From: an archaeon
Lineage (GTDB): Archaea > Micrarchaeota > Micrarchaeia > Anstonellales > Anstonellaceae
Assembly: GCA_020056305.1 (NCBI GenBank)
Contig: JAGVIA010000039.1
Location: 1 to 40,048 of the forward strand
Length of the DNA: 40,048 bases
Reading direction: 5' to 3'
Both the position numbers and the translations under genes were made by a program. The notes beneath the pieces are model-generated. The model was not told the DNA's origin, did not search any database, and saw only the letters and a program-made list of their open reading frames with translations. The number at the start of each line of letters is the position of its first letter. Positions within the stretch are counted from its first letter, which is position 1. Of this stretch, positions 8,778 to 16,934 are shown piece by piece.

Positions 8778-9533
8778 TTACAATGACGGCTTATTGCCCT
8801 CATGAGTTGAGCTGTGCGCCGCAGTCCTCTGCGCCGCATTCTCGGCATTTTGCGCTATTTTTTGCGCCGCCTGCTCCTCTTTCTTTTCTTCGGCTTTTTG
8901 CGCAGATGATTTTTCAGCCTGCGCCTTTTGCTCTGCGGTTTGCGCTTTTGTTTCCGCTTTCTTCGCGTCGGTTTTCGCGTCCGTCTTCTTTTGCTCGTTC
9001 GCCGCCGTTTTTATTTCCGCCTTCTTCGCGTCTGTTTTCTTCTGCTCCGCAGCCTTCTTTGCCGCAAGCGCCTTGTGATGCTCAGGAATTTTCATCTCCT
9101 GCAATACAACCTGTATGACCGCAGTCTCATAATCCATCCTGATGCGCTTTCCCTTGGGCGACATTCGCGGAAGCGTGTCCTGCTTGTTTGCGGAAATGTG
9201 CGCGATTTTTGTTGGAGCAAGGCCTTTCTTGTTAGCATTGCCAAGCGCGCTTTGCACGACGCCGAGTATCACCTTGGCGCACTTCACCGGCCAGCCGCCC
9301 TTCTTGCCTCCAAGCTCCCTGCGGTGCCCCTTGCCGGAGTTGTGGCTGCGGAACCAGATTGCCTTTTCCCCAACCGCGGCAAGCTGCAAAAATTCTATCG
9401 CGCGCTCGGTGTTGCGGCCGCGCACCGCACTGCATACCTGGCAGGCATCCTTGTACGATATATTGCTGCCGTAGAGTATCGCATGGGCGGACTTGCCCGG
9501 TTCCGGTGCCTTGTATGCGTAGCTGGTTGTCAT
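8778..9533 (-). CDS. rpl22: 50S ribosomal protein L22 (uL22) with about 95-residue Lys/Ala/Gln-rich C-terminal tail
   Basis: ISYKDACQVCSAVRGRNTERAIEFL...RSHNSGKGHRRELGGKKGGWPVKCAKVIL; then repetitive EQKKTDAKKAE tail. Confidence 0.93.
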   Translation of the reverse strand: MTTSYAYKAPEPGKSAHAILYGSNISYKDACQVCSAVRGRNTERAIEFLQLAAVGEKAIWFRSHNSGKGHRRELGGKKGGWPVKCAKVILGVVQSALGNANKKGLAPTKIAHISANKQDTLPRMSPKGKRIRMDYETAVIQVVLQEMKIPEHHKALAAKKAAEQKKTDAKKAEIKTAANEQKKTDAKTDAKKAETKAQTAEQKAQAEKSSAQKAEEKKEEQAAQKIAQNAENAAQRTAAHSSTHEGNKPSL

Positions 9534-9538
9534 GAACA

Positions 9539-9940
9539 TCACTTGAGCGGGATGAACTTTGAGCCTCTCGTTGCGCCAACGCCAGGGCCGGAGTGCAAGA
9601 CTCTGCCGGTCGAGTGCGCGAAATCGCCAAGGCGATATCCTATCTTGTCAATCGTGATTGTGAGCGGCTTGAATTCCTTTCCGCTGTGCACCGAGAACTT
9701 GAGGCCGACCCATTCGGGCAAAATGACTGCGTCGCGCGCCTGCGTCTTTATCACTTTGTCAGGATTGGTTTTCTTTATGCCGTTCACGTGCTTTATGAAT
9801 TGCTTGAAGCGCAAATTCTTTGAGCCGGCGCGCAATACAGCGCGGCGCGCACGGGACGTGAGAAGGGCGAGCCCTTCTTCCTTGCCCATGGCTGCTATTT
9901 CCTCTGCGGTTTTTCCGCGGAATGTTTCAATCTTTGCCAT
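9539..9940 (-). CDS. rps19: 30S ribosomal protein S19 (uS19)
   Basis: LPEWVGLKFSVHSGKEFKPLTITIDKIGYRLGDFAHSTGRVLHSGPGVGATRGSKFIPLK. Confidence 0.96.
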   Translation of the reverse strand: MAKIETFRGKTAEEIAAMGKEEGLALLTSRARRAVLRAGSKNLRFKQFIKHVNGIKKTNPDKVIKTQARDAVILPEWVGLKFSVHSGKEFKPLTITIDKIGYRLGDFAHSTGRVLHSGPGVGATRGSKFIPLK

Positions 9941-9954
9941 AATCATTACCCCGT

Positions 9955-10722
9955 TTACGCCCTAGCCTGCCTTTCCTCAAGCTTCATCTCTTCAACATGC
10001 GACTTCTTGCGGCCGGTGCTGCGCGCTGCGATGTGACCGACTTTCCTGCCCGGCGGCGCGTTGCGGCTCGTCATTGAAGAGCGGCCCTTGTGATGCTGCT
10101 TGCCGCCGAACGGATGCGTGTAAGCTGACATGTGGACACCGCGGTTGACCGGCCACTTGCGGTTCTGCGCGTGCTTCTTGTAGAAGTTTGCGCCTGCCCT
10201 CATCATCGGGCGCTCAAGGCGTCCGCCTCCGCACACGATGCCAAGCTGGCAGCGGCATGCGTCCTGGAGCTTGAGTGTCACCTTGCTTGGAAGCCGCACA
10301 TAAACGTAACCTTTTTCATGCGAGACAACTGTGGCATACGAGCCTGGGCTGCGGACAAATTTTCCGCCAGAGCCTGGCCGTATTTCAAGATTGTATATGA
10401 ACCCGCCGTCCGGGATGCTTGCAATCGGGAGCACTGAGCCGAGCACAAGCTCGCCTTTGGGCCCGGAGTAAACGTTAGAGCCTATTGAGCCGCCTTCGGG
10501 CGCAAGAAGCATTAGCTTCTCGCCATTCTCGTAAAGCACGTTCATCAGAAGCGCGCCGCGGGCCGGGTCGTCTATGAAATCCATTATCTGCCCGCGCAGC
10601 CTGCCTGTGCGCTCGAAATCATCCATCCTGCGATACACTAATTCCGCCTTGTAGCGGTGAGATGGCGCAGTGTAGCACTGCGAGCCCTTTCCCCTGCGTT
10701 GCTGCTTTAGTAGCTTTCCCAT
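9955..10722 (-). CDS. rpl2: 50S ribosomal protein L2 (uL2)
   Basis: MGKLLKQQRRGKGSQCYTAPSHRYKAEL...GGRLERPMMRAGANFYKKHAQNRKWPVNRGVHMSAYTHPFGGKQHHKG. Confidence 0.97.
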   Translation of the reverse strand: MGKLLKQQRRGKGSQCYTAPSHRYKAELVYRRMDDFERTGRLRGQIMDFIDDPARGALLMNVLYENGEKLMLLAPEGGSIGSNVYSGPKGELVLGSVLPIASIPDGGFIYNLEIRPGSGGKFVRSPGSYATVVSHEKGYVYVRLPSKVTLKLQDACRCQLGIVCGGGRLERPMMRAGANFYKKHAQNRKWPVNRGVHMSAYTHPFGGKQHHKGRSSMTSRNAPPGRKVGHIAARSTGRKKSHVEEMKLEERQARA

Positions 10723-10971
10723 TTAGACCATCTTGAGCTTTGCCGCGATTGTGTCGGCCTTGAATCCCTTTGCAAGCTTTATGTACGCGCGCTTCTCGCC
10801 CTTCGGGGTGATGTATGTGTTCACCTTTGCGACCTTTACCGCAAAGCGCTCCTCCATCTCGCGCTTTATCTGCGCCTTTGTCGCGCCCATCTCGACTACG
10901 AAAACCATCTTGTTCTCGCGCTCGACTAGGCCCACTGCCTTTTCCGTTGAGATGGGGTAGAGAATTGCCAT
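10723..10971 (-). CDS. rpl23: 50S ribosomal protein L23 (uL23)
   Basis: MAILYPISTEKAVGLVERENKMVFVVEMGATKAQIKREMEERFAVKVAKVNTYITPKGEKRAYIKLAKGFKADTIAAKL. Confidence 0.96.
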   Translation of the reverse strand: MAILYPISTEKAVGLVERENKMVFVVEMGATKAQIKREMEERFAVKVAKVNTYITPKGEKRAYIKLAKGFKADTIAAKLKMV

Positions 10972-10976
10972 GGATA

Positions 10977-11777
10977 TCACGTTGATTTTGCCATTTCTTC
11001 AAGCGCTGTCTCAGAGTATATTGTGAGCCTGCCTGCGTGCGTGCCTGGCGCAAGCATCATGACAGAGAGGGATTTCACATCCGACACGTCAACGCCGGAA
11101 ATGTTCCTTCCTGCACGCATGATGGGCGCCTCTTTTGCGCCGACGATTATGAGCACGGACTTGGGGGTGCGGTTGCCTCCGATTCTCCGGCTGCCAACAC
11201 CCGAGCGAGCCTTGCGCTTTGCGCCCCGCTCCAAGTCTGCGGTGAGGCCGAGGGATTGCAGCGTTGCAACAACCTGCTTTGTCTTTGAAATTGAATCAAA
11301 TGACTTTTCAAGCACGAGTGGAAGTGCTGCCTTCATGTCTGCTATTTTGTGCCCGCGCTTCTCAACAAGCGATTTGTCGGCGGTTGCGGCAATCGCGCAC
11401 GCAAGCGCCTTTTTGTATTCCTTCCGATTCATGCGCTCGACAATTGTCTCCTCTACTTTGGGCGGGTGGGCGCGCCTTCCTTTCACGGATGATGGAATCC
11501 TGCGCACGCGGCCAAATCTGCCTTTTGGCAATATTTCATGGGGCAATCTTGACATGCCCTTGTTCTTGTTTGAGCCAAAATCGTCTTTCCTGCCTTTGTA
11601 TTTTGCAGATGTTTCCATGCCTGCCCAGATGTAGTTGCCCTTTGGCTGGTATTCCTTTGTCTGGTCGGAAATGACTGCGCGGGAAATCAGCGAGAGGATG
11701 GGGTGCTGGTCAAACTGCTGCGGCAGCTCGACTTTGCGCACCGGCTTGCCTTCGATTGACAAAACATCAGCTTTCAT
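10977..11777 (-). CDS. rpl4: 50S ribosomal protein L4 (uL4)
   Basis: VLSIEGKPVRKVELPQQFD...PSSVKGRRAHPPKVEETIVERMNRKEYKKALACAIAATAD. Confidence 0.96.
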   Translation of the reverse strand: MKADVLSIEGKPVRKVELPQQFDQHPILSLISRAVISDQTKEYQPKGNYIWAGMETSAKYKGRKDDFGSNKNKGMSRLPHEILPKGRFGRVRRIPSSVKGRRAHPPKVEETIVERMNRKEYKKALACAIAATADKSLVEKRGHKIADMKAALPLVLEKSFDSISKTKQVVATLQSLGLTADLERGAKRKARSGVGSRRIGGNRTPKSVLIIVGAKEAPIMRAGRNISGVDVSDVKSLSVMMLAPGTHAGRLTIYSETALEEMAKST

Positions 11778-11782
11778 AAATA

Positions 11783-12736
11783 TCACTGCTTGGAATCCGT
11801 TGAAATGTGCTTGAGCGCGATCGGCTTTGCGCCACCAGAGGGCGCGCGCATTCCGCAGCGCATGCGGATTAGGCGCTTGACAGGGCCTGCTATCGAGCCC
11901 TTGATGAGCACGTAATCGCCGTTAATAATGCCGTAGTGCAAAAATCCGCCCTTGGGGTTTATCCCGTTGCCCGAGCCGATTTTCATAATTCGCTTTGATA
12001 TCTCAGTGCGCTTGTGGTAGCCGTGCTGGCCTGCCATCGGGACAGTGTACATGACATAGCCTGGGTGCCAGGGGCCCAATGTGCCGATGTGGCGGCGCTT
12101 GCCGGTTGCCTTGCGGCGCTGCAATGAGGTGCCAAAGCGCTTTGCCTGCCCTTCCCAGCCCTTGCCTTTTGTGATTGAGAGCGTGTCGATTATTTCGCCC
12201 TCCCGAAAAACATCTGCGAGCTTGATATCTTTTCCGAGAATGGAATTCGCGTATTCGAGCTTTTCCGCGCAGTCCTTGCCGCCGACTGCTATTTCCATCG
12301 CCTCAACGCCCTTCTTTCCAAAGCCGGTCTTGCCCGGGCTTGCGTATGCTAGCACGAAAACATTGTCGATATTAACAGGCGCAGGAATGGCAGGCGAGGC
12401 TTCTTTCTTTTTTATGCCCAGGGGGGCGAGAAGTTTTGCATCAGATGAGAAGAAGTCGGAGAGAACATGGCCGGCTTTATAGAAGCGGATTGCAAAAACA
12501 GACATCGGAGGGACTTCAAGGACCGTGACAGGCGCCGAAACCTCGGTGCCTTTTGTCGGCGAGGGTGAGTCGTCGATGAAGAGGACGTGCGTCATGCCGG
12601 CTTTGTATCCGGCAAACCCAAGAAGCCTTTTTTCAGTGATTTTTGGCCAGGCGCCCACAGTAGGCATCTGGCTGACCGCGCGCTTTCGCGGCCTGAATGC
12701 AAGCGATCCCTTTCGGTGGCTTTTTCTTGCGCCCAT
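11783..12736 (-). CDS. rpl3: 50S ribosomal protein L3 (uL3)
   Basis: KSHRKGSLAFRPRKRAVSQMPTVGAWP...GFAGYKAGMTHVLFIDDSPSPTKGTEVSAPVTVLEVPP; first gene of the operon. Confidence 0.96.
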   Translation of the reverse strand: MGARKSHRKGSLAFRPRKRAVSQMPTVGAWPKITEKRLLGFAGYKAGMTHVLFIDDSPSPTKGTEVSAPVTVLEVPPMSVFAIRFYKAGHVLSDFFSSDAKLLAPLGIKKKEASPAIPAPVNIDNVFVLAYASPGKTGFGKKGVEAMEIAVGGKDCAEKLEYANSILGKDIKLADVFREGEIIDTLSITKGKGWEGQAKRFGTSLQRRKATGKRRHIGTLGPWHPGYVMYTVPMAGQHGYHKRTEISKRIMKIGSGNGINPKGGFLHYGIINGDYVLIKGSIAGPVKRLIRMRCGMRAPSGGAKPIALKHISTDSKQ

Positions 12737-12777
12737 GGCAACAAACTCTCTAAGCCTTGCCTATCCTGCAAGGTGAT

Positions 12778-12795
12778 TTCCGGCGGAAGCCGGAA
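12778..12795 (-). promoter_or_regulatory. Hairpin in the predicted 5' leader of the L3 operon
   Basis: Perfect inverted repeat TTCCGGC-GGAA-GCCGGAA; a T-rich TATA-like element (TTTTTATTC) lies about 25 bp upstream on the minus strand. Confidence 0.4.
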
Positions 12796-12926
12796 GTGTC
12801 ATCTTACTTACACCGAATAAAAATGTAAGAAGAGTGGGATGATTATTGAGACAGGGCTTTAAAACGGTTTCGGCGAGCGCCAAGGTGCTTAAAGGCGTGG
12901 GGAACTAAGATAAAACACCTGATTAA

Positions 12927-13340
12927 ATGCAAATTAGTGAGAGCGCAAAGCGCCCCTATGTGAATTTGAAAAGGCACACGAAAGATACCGACAGGTGGTG
13001 GATGCGGCACTTTGGCGGCGTTTCTTTTTCCCCGGGTGGCACCGCTTACTCATCACACAATGGGAACTGCACCTCTGGCCGCAGTGCGTTCATGCTTCTT
13101 CATGGCGACGAGCTGCCGCACCACATGAGAATGCCGCACAGTGCAAATGGGCGGGAGCGCAATAAAATCCTTGCTGCCGCACGTGAAAATGATGCAAATA
13201 AGCACAATCCGCGGCATATTGGACGGAGAGCCAGCCGCACGCATGAAGAAAAATCGCTTGAGCTTCTTGTGCTCACGCAGGAATTTGTCCTGGAAGTTGA
13301 AGGGGAGGGCGGGGCGAAAAAAAGTATAACACGGAAATAA
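12927..13340 (+). CDS. Hypothetical protein, 137 aa, doubtful
   Basis: Open frame filling the L3-SOD gap; starts right after an in-frame TAA (taaatg); His-rich; no recognised family. Confidence 0.25.
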   Translation: MQISESAKRPYVNLKRHTKDTDRWWMRHFGGVSFSPGGTAYSSHNGNCTSGRSAFMLLHGDELPHHMRMPHSANGRERNKILAAARENDANKHNPRHIGRRASRTHEEKSLELLVLTQEFVLEVEGEGGAKKSITRK

Positions 13341-13388
13341 ATATAATTTGTGGGCGCGAAATGCGCTAACGAGAAAGGGGTGAGTTGC

Positions 13389-14003
13389 ATGGTAGAAAGG
13401 CCATTGATTCCATTGCAGTACAAGGAGCTTGACGGATTGTCCGAGAAGCAGATCGCGCAGCACCATGACGTGCTGTATGCAGGGTATGTGAAAAAGACCA
13501 ATGAGATAAGAAAGGCATTGGAAAACGTTGACCTTGCATCTGCGAATGCTACTTTTTCCGCGCTGCGAGAGCTCAAAGTCGAGGAAACATTTGCGATAAA
13601 CGGCGTGAAATTGCATGAGGGGTATTTTGCGAACCTTGGGGGCAAGGAAGGGGCAGAAGGCGAGATTGCAAAATGGATTGCAGAGGATTTCGGCTCTGTG
13701 GAAAAATGGGAGGCTGAATTCCGCGCAGAGGGAGTCGTGTCGCGCGGCTGGGTCATTCTGGCATTTGACCTCGAAGAAGGGAGATTGTACAATTACGTGT
13801 GCGACATCCACAATCAGGGCGGAGTGTGGGGCTCGGTGCCGGTGCTCATCCTGGATGTGTACGAGCATGCGTACTTCATAGATTATGCGACAAACCGCAA
13901 GGGGTACATTGACGCGTTCTTCAAGAACATAAAATGGGGCGAGTGCAACGAAGTGATAAAGAAGTACAAACTGGCTGAATTCCGCAAGAACCGCAAGGCG
14001 TGA
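13389..14003 (+). CDS. Divergent Fe/Mn superoxide dismutase-like protein
   Basis: QHHDVLYAGYVKKTNEI, INGVKLHEGYFANLGG and VPVLILDVYEHAYFIDY align with SOD regions; the four apparent metal ligands (H, H, D, H) are retained. Start trimmed; SD aaaggggtgag. Confidence 0.85.
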   Translation: MVERPLIPLQYKELDGLSEKQIAQHHDVLYAGYVKKTNEIRKALENVDLASANATFSALRELKVEETFAINGVKLHEGYFANLGGKEGAEGEIAKWIAEDFGSVEKWEAEFRAEGVVSRGWVILAFDLEEGRLYNYVCDIHNQGGVWGSVPVLILDVYEHAYFIDYATNRKGYIDAFFKNIKWGECNEVIKKYKLAEFRKNRKA

Positions 14004-14026
14004 TGCAAGGTTGAAAAAGCGCGCCT

Positions 14027-14839
14027 CTAAGCCTCAGGGTCAAGCTCAGATGCCTTTACGCTGCCGGTGTATTGGAACTTTTTTGCATCTGTCAGGTGCT
14101 GGTGGCGCAGGCGGTACCATTCTACGAAGAATGGGTCGATTTCGCACACAAGCGCCTGCTCCTTTTCATCCGCCTGCGCAATGCATTTGCCATGAGGGTC
14201 GAATATGGCTGAATTCCCGCAGAACTTTTTTTCGCCGCATGCGCCCGCGGGATTGCAGCCCATTGCAAAAAACTGGTTTTCGATTGCGCGGGCGCGAAGA
14301 AGCGTGAGCCAGTGCTCCTTTTCATCCTCTTGGAATGCGCCGGATAAGAAACAAAAGAAGCCCCAGGAGAGCCCGAACTCGCGCATTGCCTCGGGAAAGC
14401 GCAAATCATACGAGAGGAATGTTGCGGAGCGGAAAGTGTATGTGTCAAAATAGGGGATATTTTCGCCGGCTGAAAAATACGGTGTTTCTCCTGCGATTGA
14501 GTGCAGGTGGATTTGCTCGTATTTGCAAATCAAATTGGCATTCTGGTCAAAGACAACGGAAACTTTTTTTGGCAAGCCAGCGGCATTGCTTGCTCCTTCA
14601 ATGAACGAGCCGATTGCGTATGCTTTTTTTTCAGCTGAAAGCATGCGGAGGAATTCTGCTGTTTTGCCTTTCTCATTTTCCGAAAATCTCGCCGCGTCTT
14701 CTATGCACGGGCCGGTTGCGAAAAGCTCGGGGAAGAGGAAAACGTCTGCTGAAATGCCTTTGAGAAGCTCCCGCGCGTGCGCTAAATTTGCATCAATATC
14801 CTTTGGGGAGATTTGCATCTGGGCAAGCGCGATTTTCAT
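14027..14839 (-). CDS. Carbon-nitrogen hydrolase (nitrilase-fold) homologue with apparent loss of catalytic Lys and Cys
   Basis: MKIALAQMQISPKDIDANLAHARELL; FLFPELFATGP; KYEQIHLHSIAGETPYFSAGENI; TFLSYDLRFPEAMRE. Start trimmed. Confidence 0.85.
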   Translation of the reverse strand: MKIALAQMQISPKDIDANLAHARELLKGISADVFLFPELFATGPCIEDAARFSENEKGKTAEFLRMLSAEKKAYAIGSFIEGASNAAGLPKKVSVVFDQNANLICKYEQIHLHSIAGETPYFSAGENIPYFDTYTFRSATFLSYDLRFPEAMREFGLSWGFFCFLSGAFQEDEKEHWLTLLRARAIENQFFAMGCNPAGACGEKKFCGNSAIFDPHGKCIAQADEKEQALVCEIDPFFVEWYRLRHQHLTDAKKFQYTGSVKASELDPEA

Positions 14840-14865
14840 CGTATGCTTTGGGTGCGGAAAAATTA

Positions 14866-16773
14866 TTAGCCCGAGGGTATCGAATCTTTGCAGTAGCCGC
14901 CGTTTGGATTGCTGCATGTGTATGTGCCAGGGCAGTATTCTTGGCATTCCGCATCGTTTTGGCACCATGAAAATTCATTGCATTGAATGTGTGGTGGCGC
15001 TTGGCCGCAAATGCCGTTTCTGCATAAGCCGCCAAAACAGCAATCATATGAAGAGCCGCACGGCTCGCCCTCAAGTGAACATATGCAGGTAGTCTGCTCG
15101 CAATTGCCGCTGCAGCACTCTAAATCCGAGCCGCAAGAGCCGCTTCTTGGAGTGCATGCAGTGCATGTGCGCGTGCTTTCAGAGCACTCAAATCCGCTGC
15201 AGCAGTCGGAATCGCTGGCGCAGCCATCCGCATCCAGCCCGCATGAGGCGGCGCATTGGCCGTTTACGCAATATTGGGATTCGGAGCAGCAGTAGGAGGA
15301 ATCCGCGCAGTCCATGCCTTCTTCGTAGCAGCAGTGATTGTTGTCGCACCTTCCTCCGGGGCAGCATTCTGCATTAACTTCGCACAGCCCGCCGGGAGCG
15401 ACACAGTTTATGATCCTGCAGAAGCCGGGGTTGATAAAAGTTGAGCAGTAGCCGTTGGCACAGCAGCCGCCGTTGTCCGGGTTGCCGCTGTCGCATTGCT
15501 CGGCATTCTCGCTGCAGCGGCAGGTGTATCTTGGAGTGTTGATGTCGCATACGTATCCCTGGCAGCAGCCGCCGTTGTCCGGATTTGCGTTTGTGGCGCA
15601 ATAATCCCCGATGCCAGAGCAGCCGCCCATTCCAAGCATGCATGTGTTGCCAGTGCATGCATTCTCCCCGCAGCAATCCGTTGCTGACAGGCAGTGGCCG
15701 CCCACTTGCGAGCAAACAGTTGAGCACTGGTTCTCCTCGGTGCAATCGTTGCTCAGGCATTCGTTCGGGAAATTGCATGAACCGCTTTCTATCCTGCAAT
15801 ATCCGTTGAAGAAGAATGTGATATCCGGGCAGCAGAGTGCAGGGTTTTGCGTTGCCATGCCCTGCGAAAGGCATCCGCAGTCATCTTGGCAGGTTTCGTA
15901 GTCTTCTTCGCCATTGCATATTTCGTCCCCGCATATTGGAATGGGCTGCATGCAGGTGTTGCCATCGCAGAAATTTGAGCAGCAATTCAAATTGACGCCA
16001 TTGCAGCCGCTTGCGCCATCAGGCATGCAACATGCAGTGGGGCCCTGGCTCCCTATTTGCGCGCATGCGAGGGGCTCGCTTGATTCTGCTGTTTGGCAGC
16101 AGTCCGAAGGCATTTCACATTGGGCGCCGATGCCGCCGAGGCAGCACACGCTTCCAAATCCATCAGGCCGTTCATTGCATGAGGCGCCTTGTGAGCAGCA
16201 TTGGGAAGAATCCGAGCAGAAATCTCCGTTTGCAATGCAGCATTGGCTGCCATCACAAAGTGAGGAGCAGCATTCGGCATTGTCAGCACATGTTTCTCCC
16301 GCTATTGTGCAGAGTGGGATATCGCAATCGGCGCACGGTATGGGAGTTCCATAGTCCCCGCCGCATGTGTCAATCCCATCGGCAGAAGTATAGCAATATT
16401 CCAGCCCGAATTGCGTGCCAGAGGGCATGCCTTCTGGAGTATTTACGCCAATCGTCATGCGCCGCCCTGCCTCAAAAACAATGTTTGCATCTGTTGCGTA
16501 TTTCTCATCCTTTCCAATGGGCTTGACTACGACTTTTCGAAGCCTTGCCGTGTCAGCGGCGTTGTTTTGCATCACTAGGTCAAGCCCTGCGGGCTTTGCC
16601 TTGGAATCAATGACTGCAAAAGGCTGCTGCTGCGCCCATTTTGCGCGCCCCGCATCCTCTCCTGCGGATGCGCCCCAGCCAGGGAAAAAGCCGAGAAGGG
16701 AGGCTGCGATGATGCCGATTATCAGGACCACTGCAAGGATGATTACGTATTCCGTTGTTGAAGTGGCGCGCAT
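14866..16773 (-). CDS. Class III/pilin-like signal plus tandem cystine-knot-like repeat surface protein (shorter paralogue)
   Basis: N-terminus MRATSTTEYVIILAVVLIIGIIAASLLGFF; then about 17 CC pairs in C-x6-C-x5-CC-type modules. Start trimmed to ATG at 16773 with a TATA-like element about 27 bp upstream. Confidence 0.85.
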   Translation of the reverse strand: MRATSTTEYVIILAVVLIIGIIAASLLGFFPGWGASAGEDAGRAKWAQQQPFAVIDSKAKPAGLDLVMQNNAADTARLRKVVVKPIGKDEKYATDANIVFEAGRRMTIGVNTPEGMPSGTQFGLEYCYTSADGIDTCGGDYGTPIPCADCDIPLCTIAGETCADNAECCSSLCDGSQCCIANGDFCSDSSQCCSQGASCNERPDGFGSVCCLGGIGAQCEMPSDCCQTAESSEPLACAQIGSQGPTACCMPDGASGCNGVNLNCCSNFCDGNTCMQPIPICGDEICNGEEDYETCQDDCGCLSQGMATQNPALCCPDITFFFNGYCRIESGSCNFPNECLSNDCTEENQCSTVCSQVGGHCLSATDCCGENACTGNTCMLGMGGCSGIGDYCATNANPDNGGCCQGYVCDINTPRYTCRCSENAEQCDSGNPDNGGCCANGYCSTFINPGFCRIINCVAPGGLCEVNAECCPGGRCDNNHCCYEEGMDCADSSYCCSESQYCVNGQCAASCGLDADGCASDSDCCSGFECSESTRTCTACTPRSGSCGSDLECCSGNCEQTTCICSLEGEPCGSSYDCCFGGLCRNGICGQAPPHIQCNEFSWCQNDAECQEYCPGTYTCSNPNGGYCKDSIPSG

Positions 16774-16934
16774 AGATTGAAGAAATGGGGGCTTGGAATA
16801 AAAAGATATCACAAAAATGGAATGTGGATGCGCTGATGCGCGTGAGTTGCGCTTATTGGGCAGATGCCAAATTGTTGTTTTTCCAGCTGTGCTAAGGATT
16901 AAAAGCGTGCATTCGAAGTAGCTTTCGGGATTCC

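Noticed and set aside
8928-9965. 345-aa plus-strand ORF opposite L22/S19
   Set aside because: Antisense to ribosomal genes; long frame arises from low-complexity L22 tail and codon bias.
13053-13868. 271-aa and 230-aa minus-strand ORFs opposite the SOD-like gene
   Set aside because: Antisense to a recognised SOD-like protein and compositionally unnatural.
15374-16526. ORFs overlapping the shorter knottin gene on both strands
   Set aside because: Compositional by-products of Cys-rich coding sequence; no family motifs.
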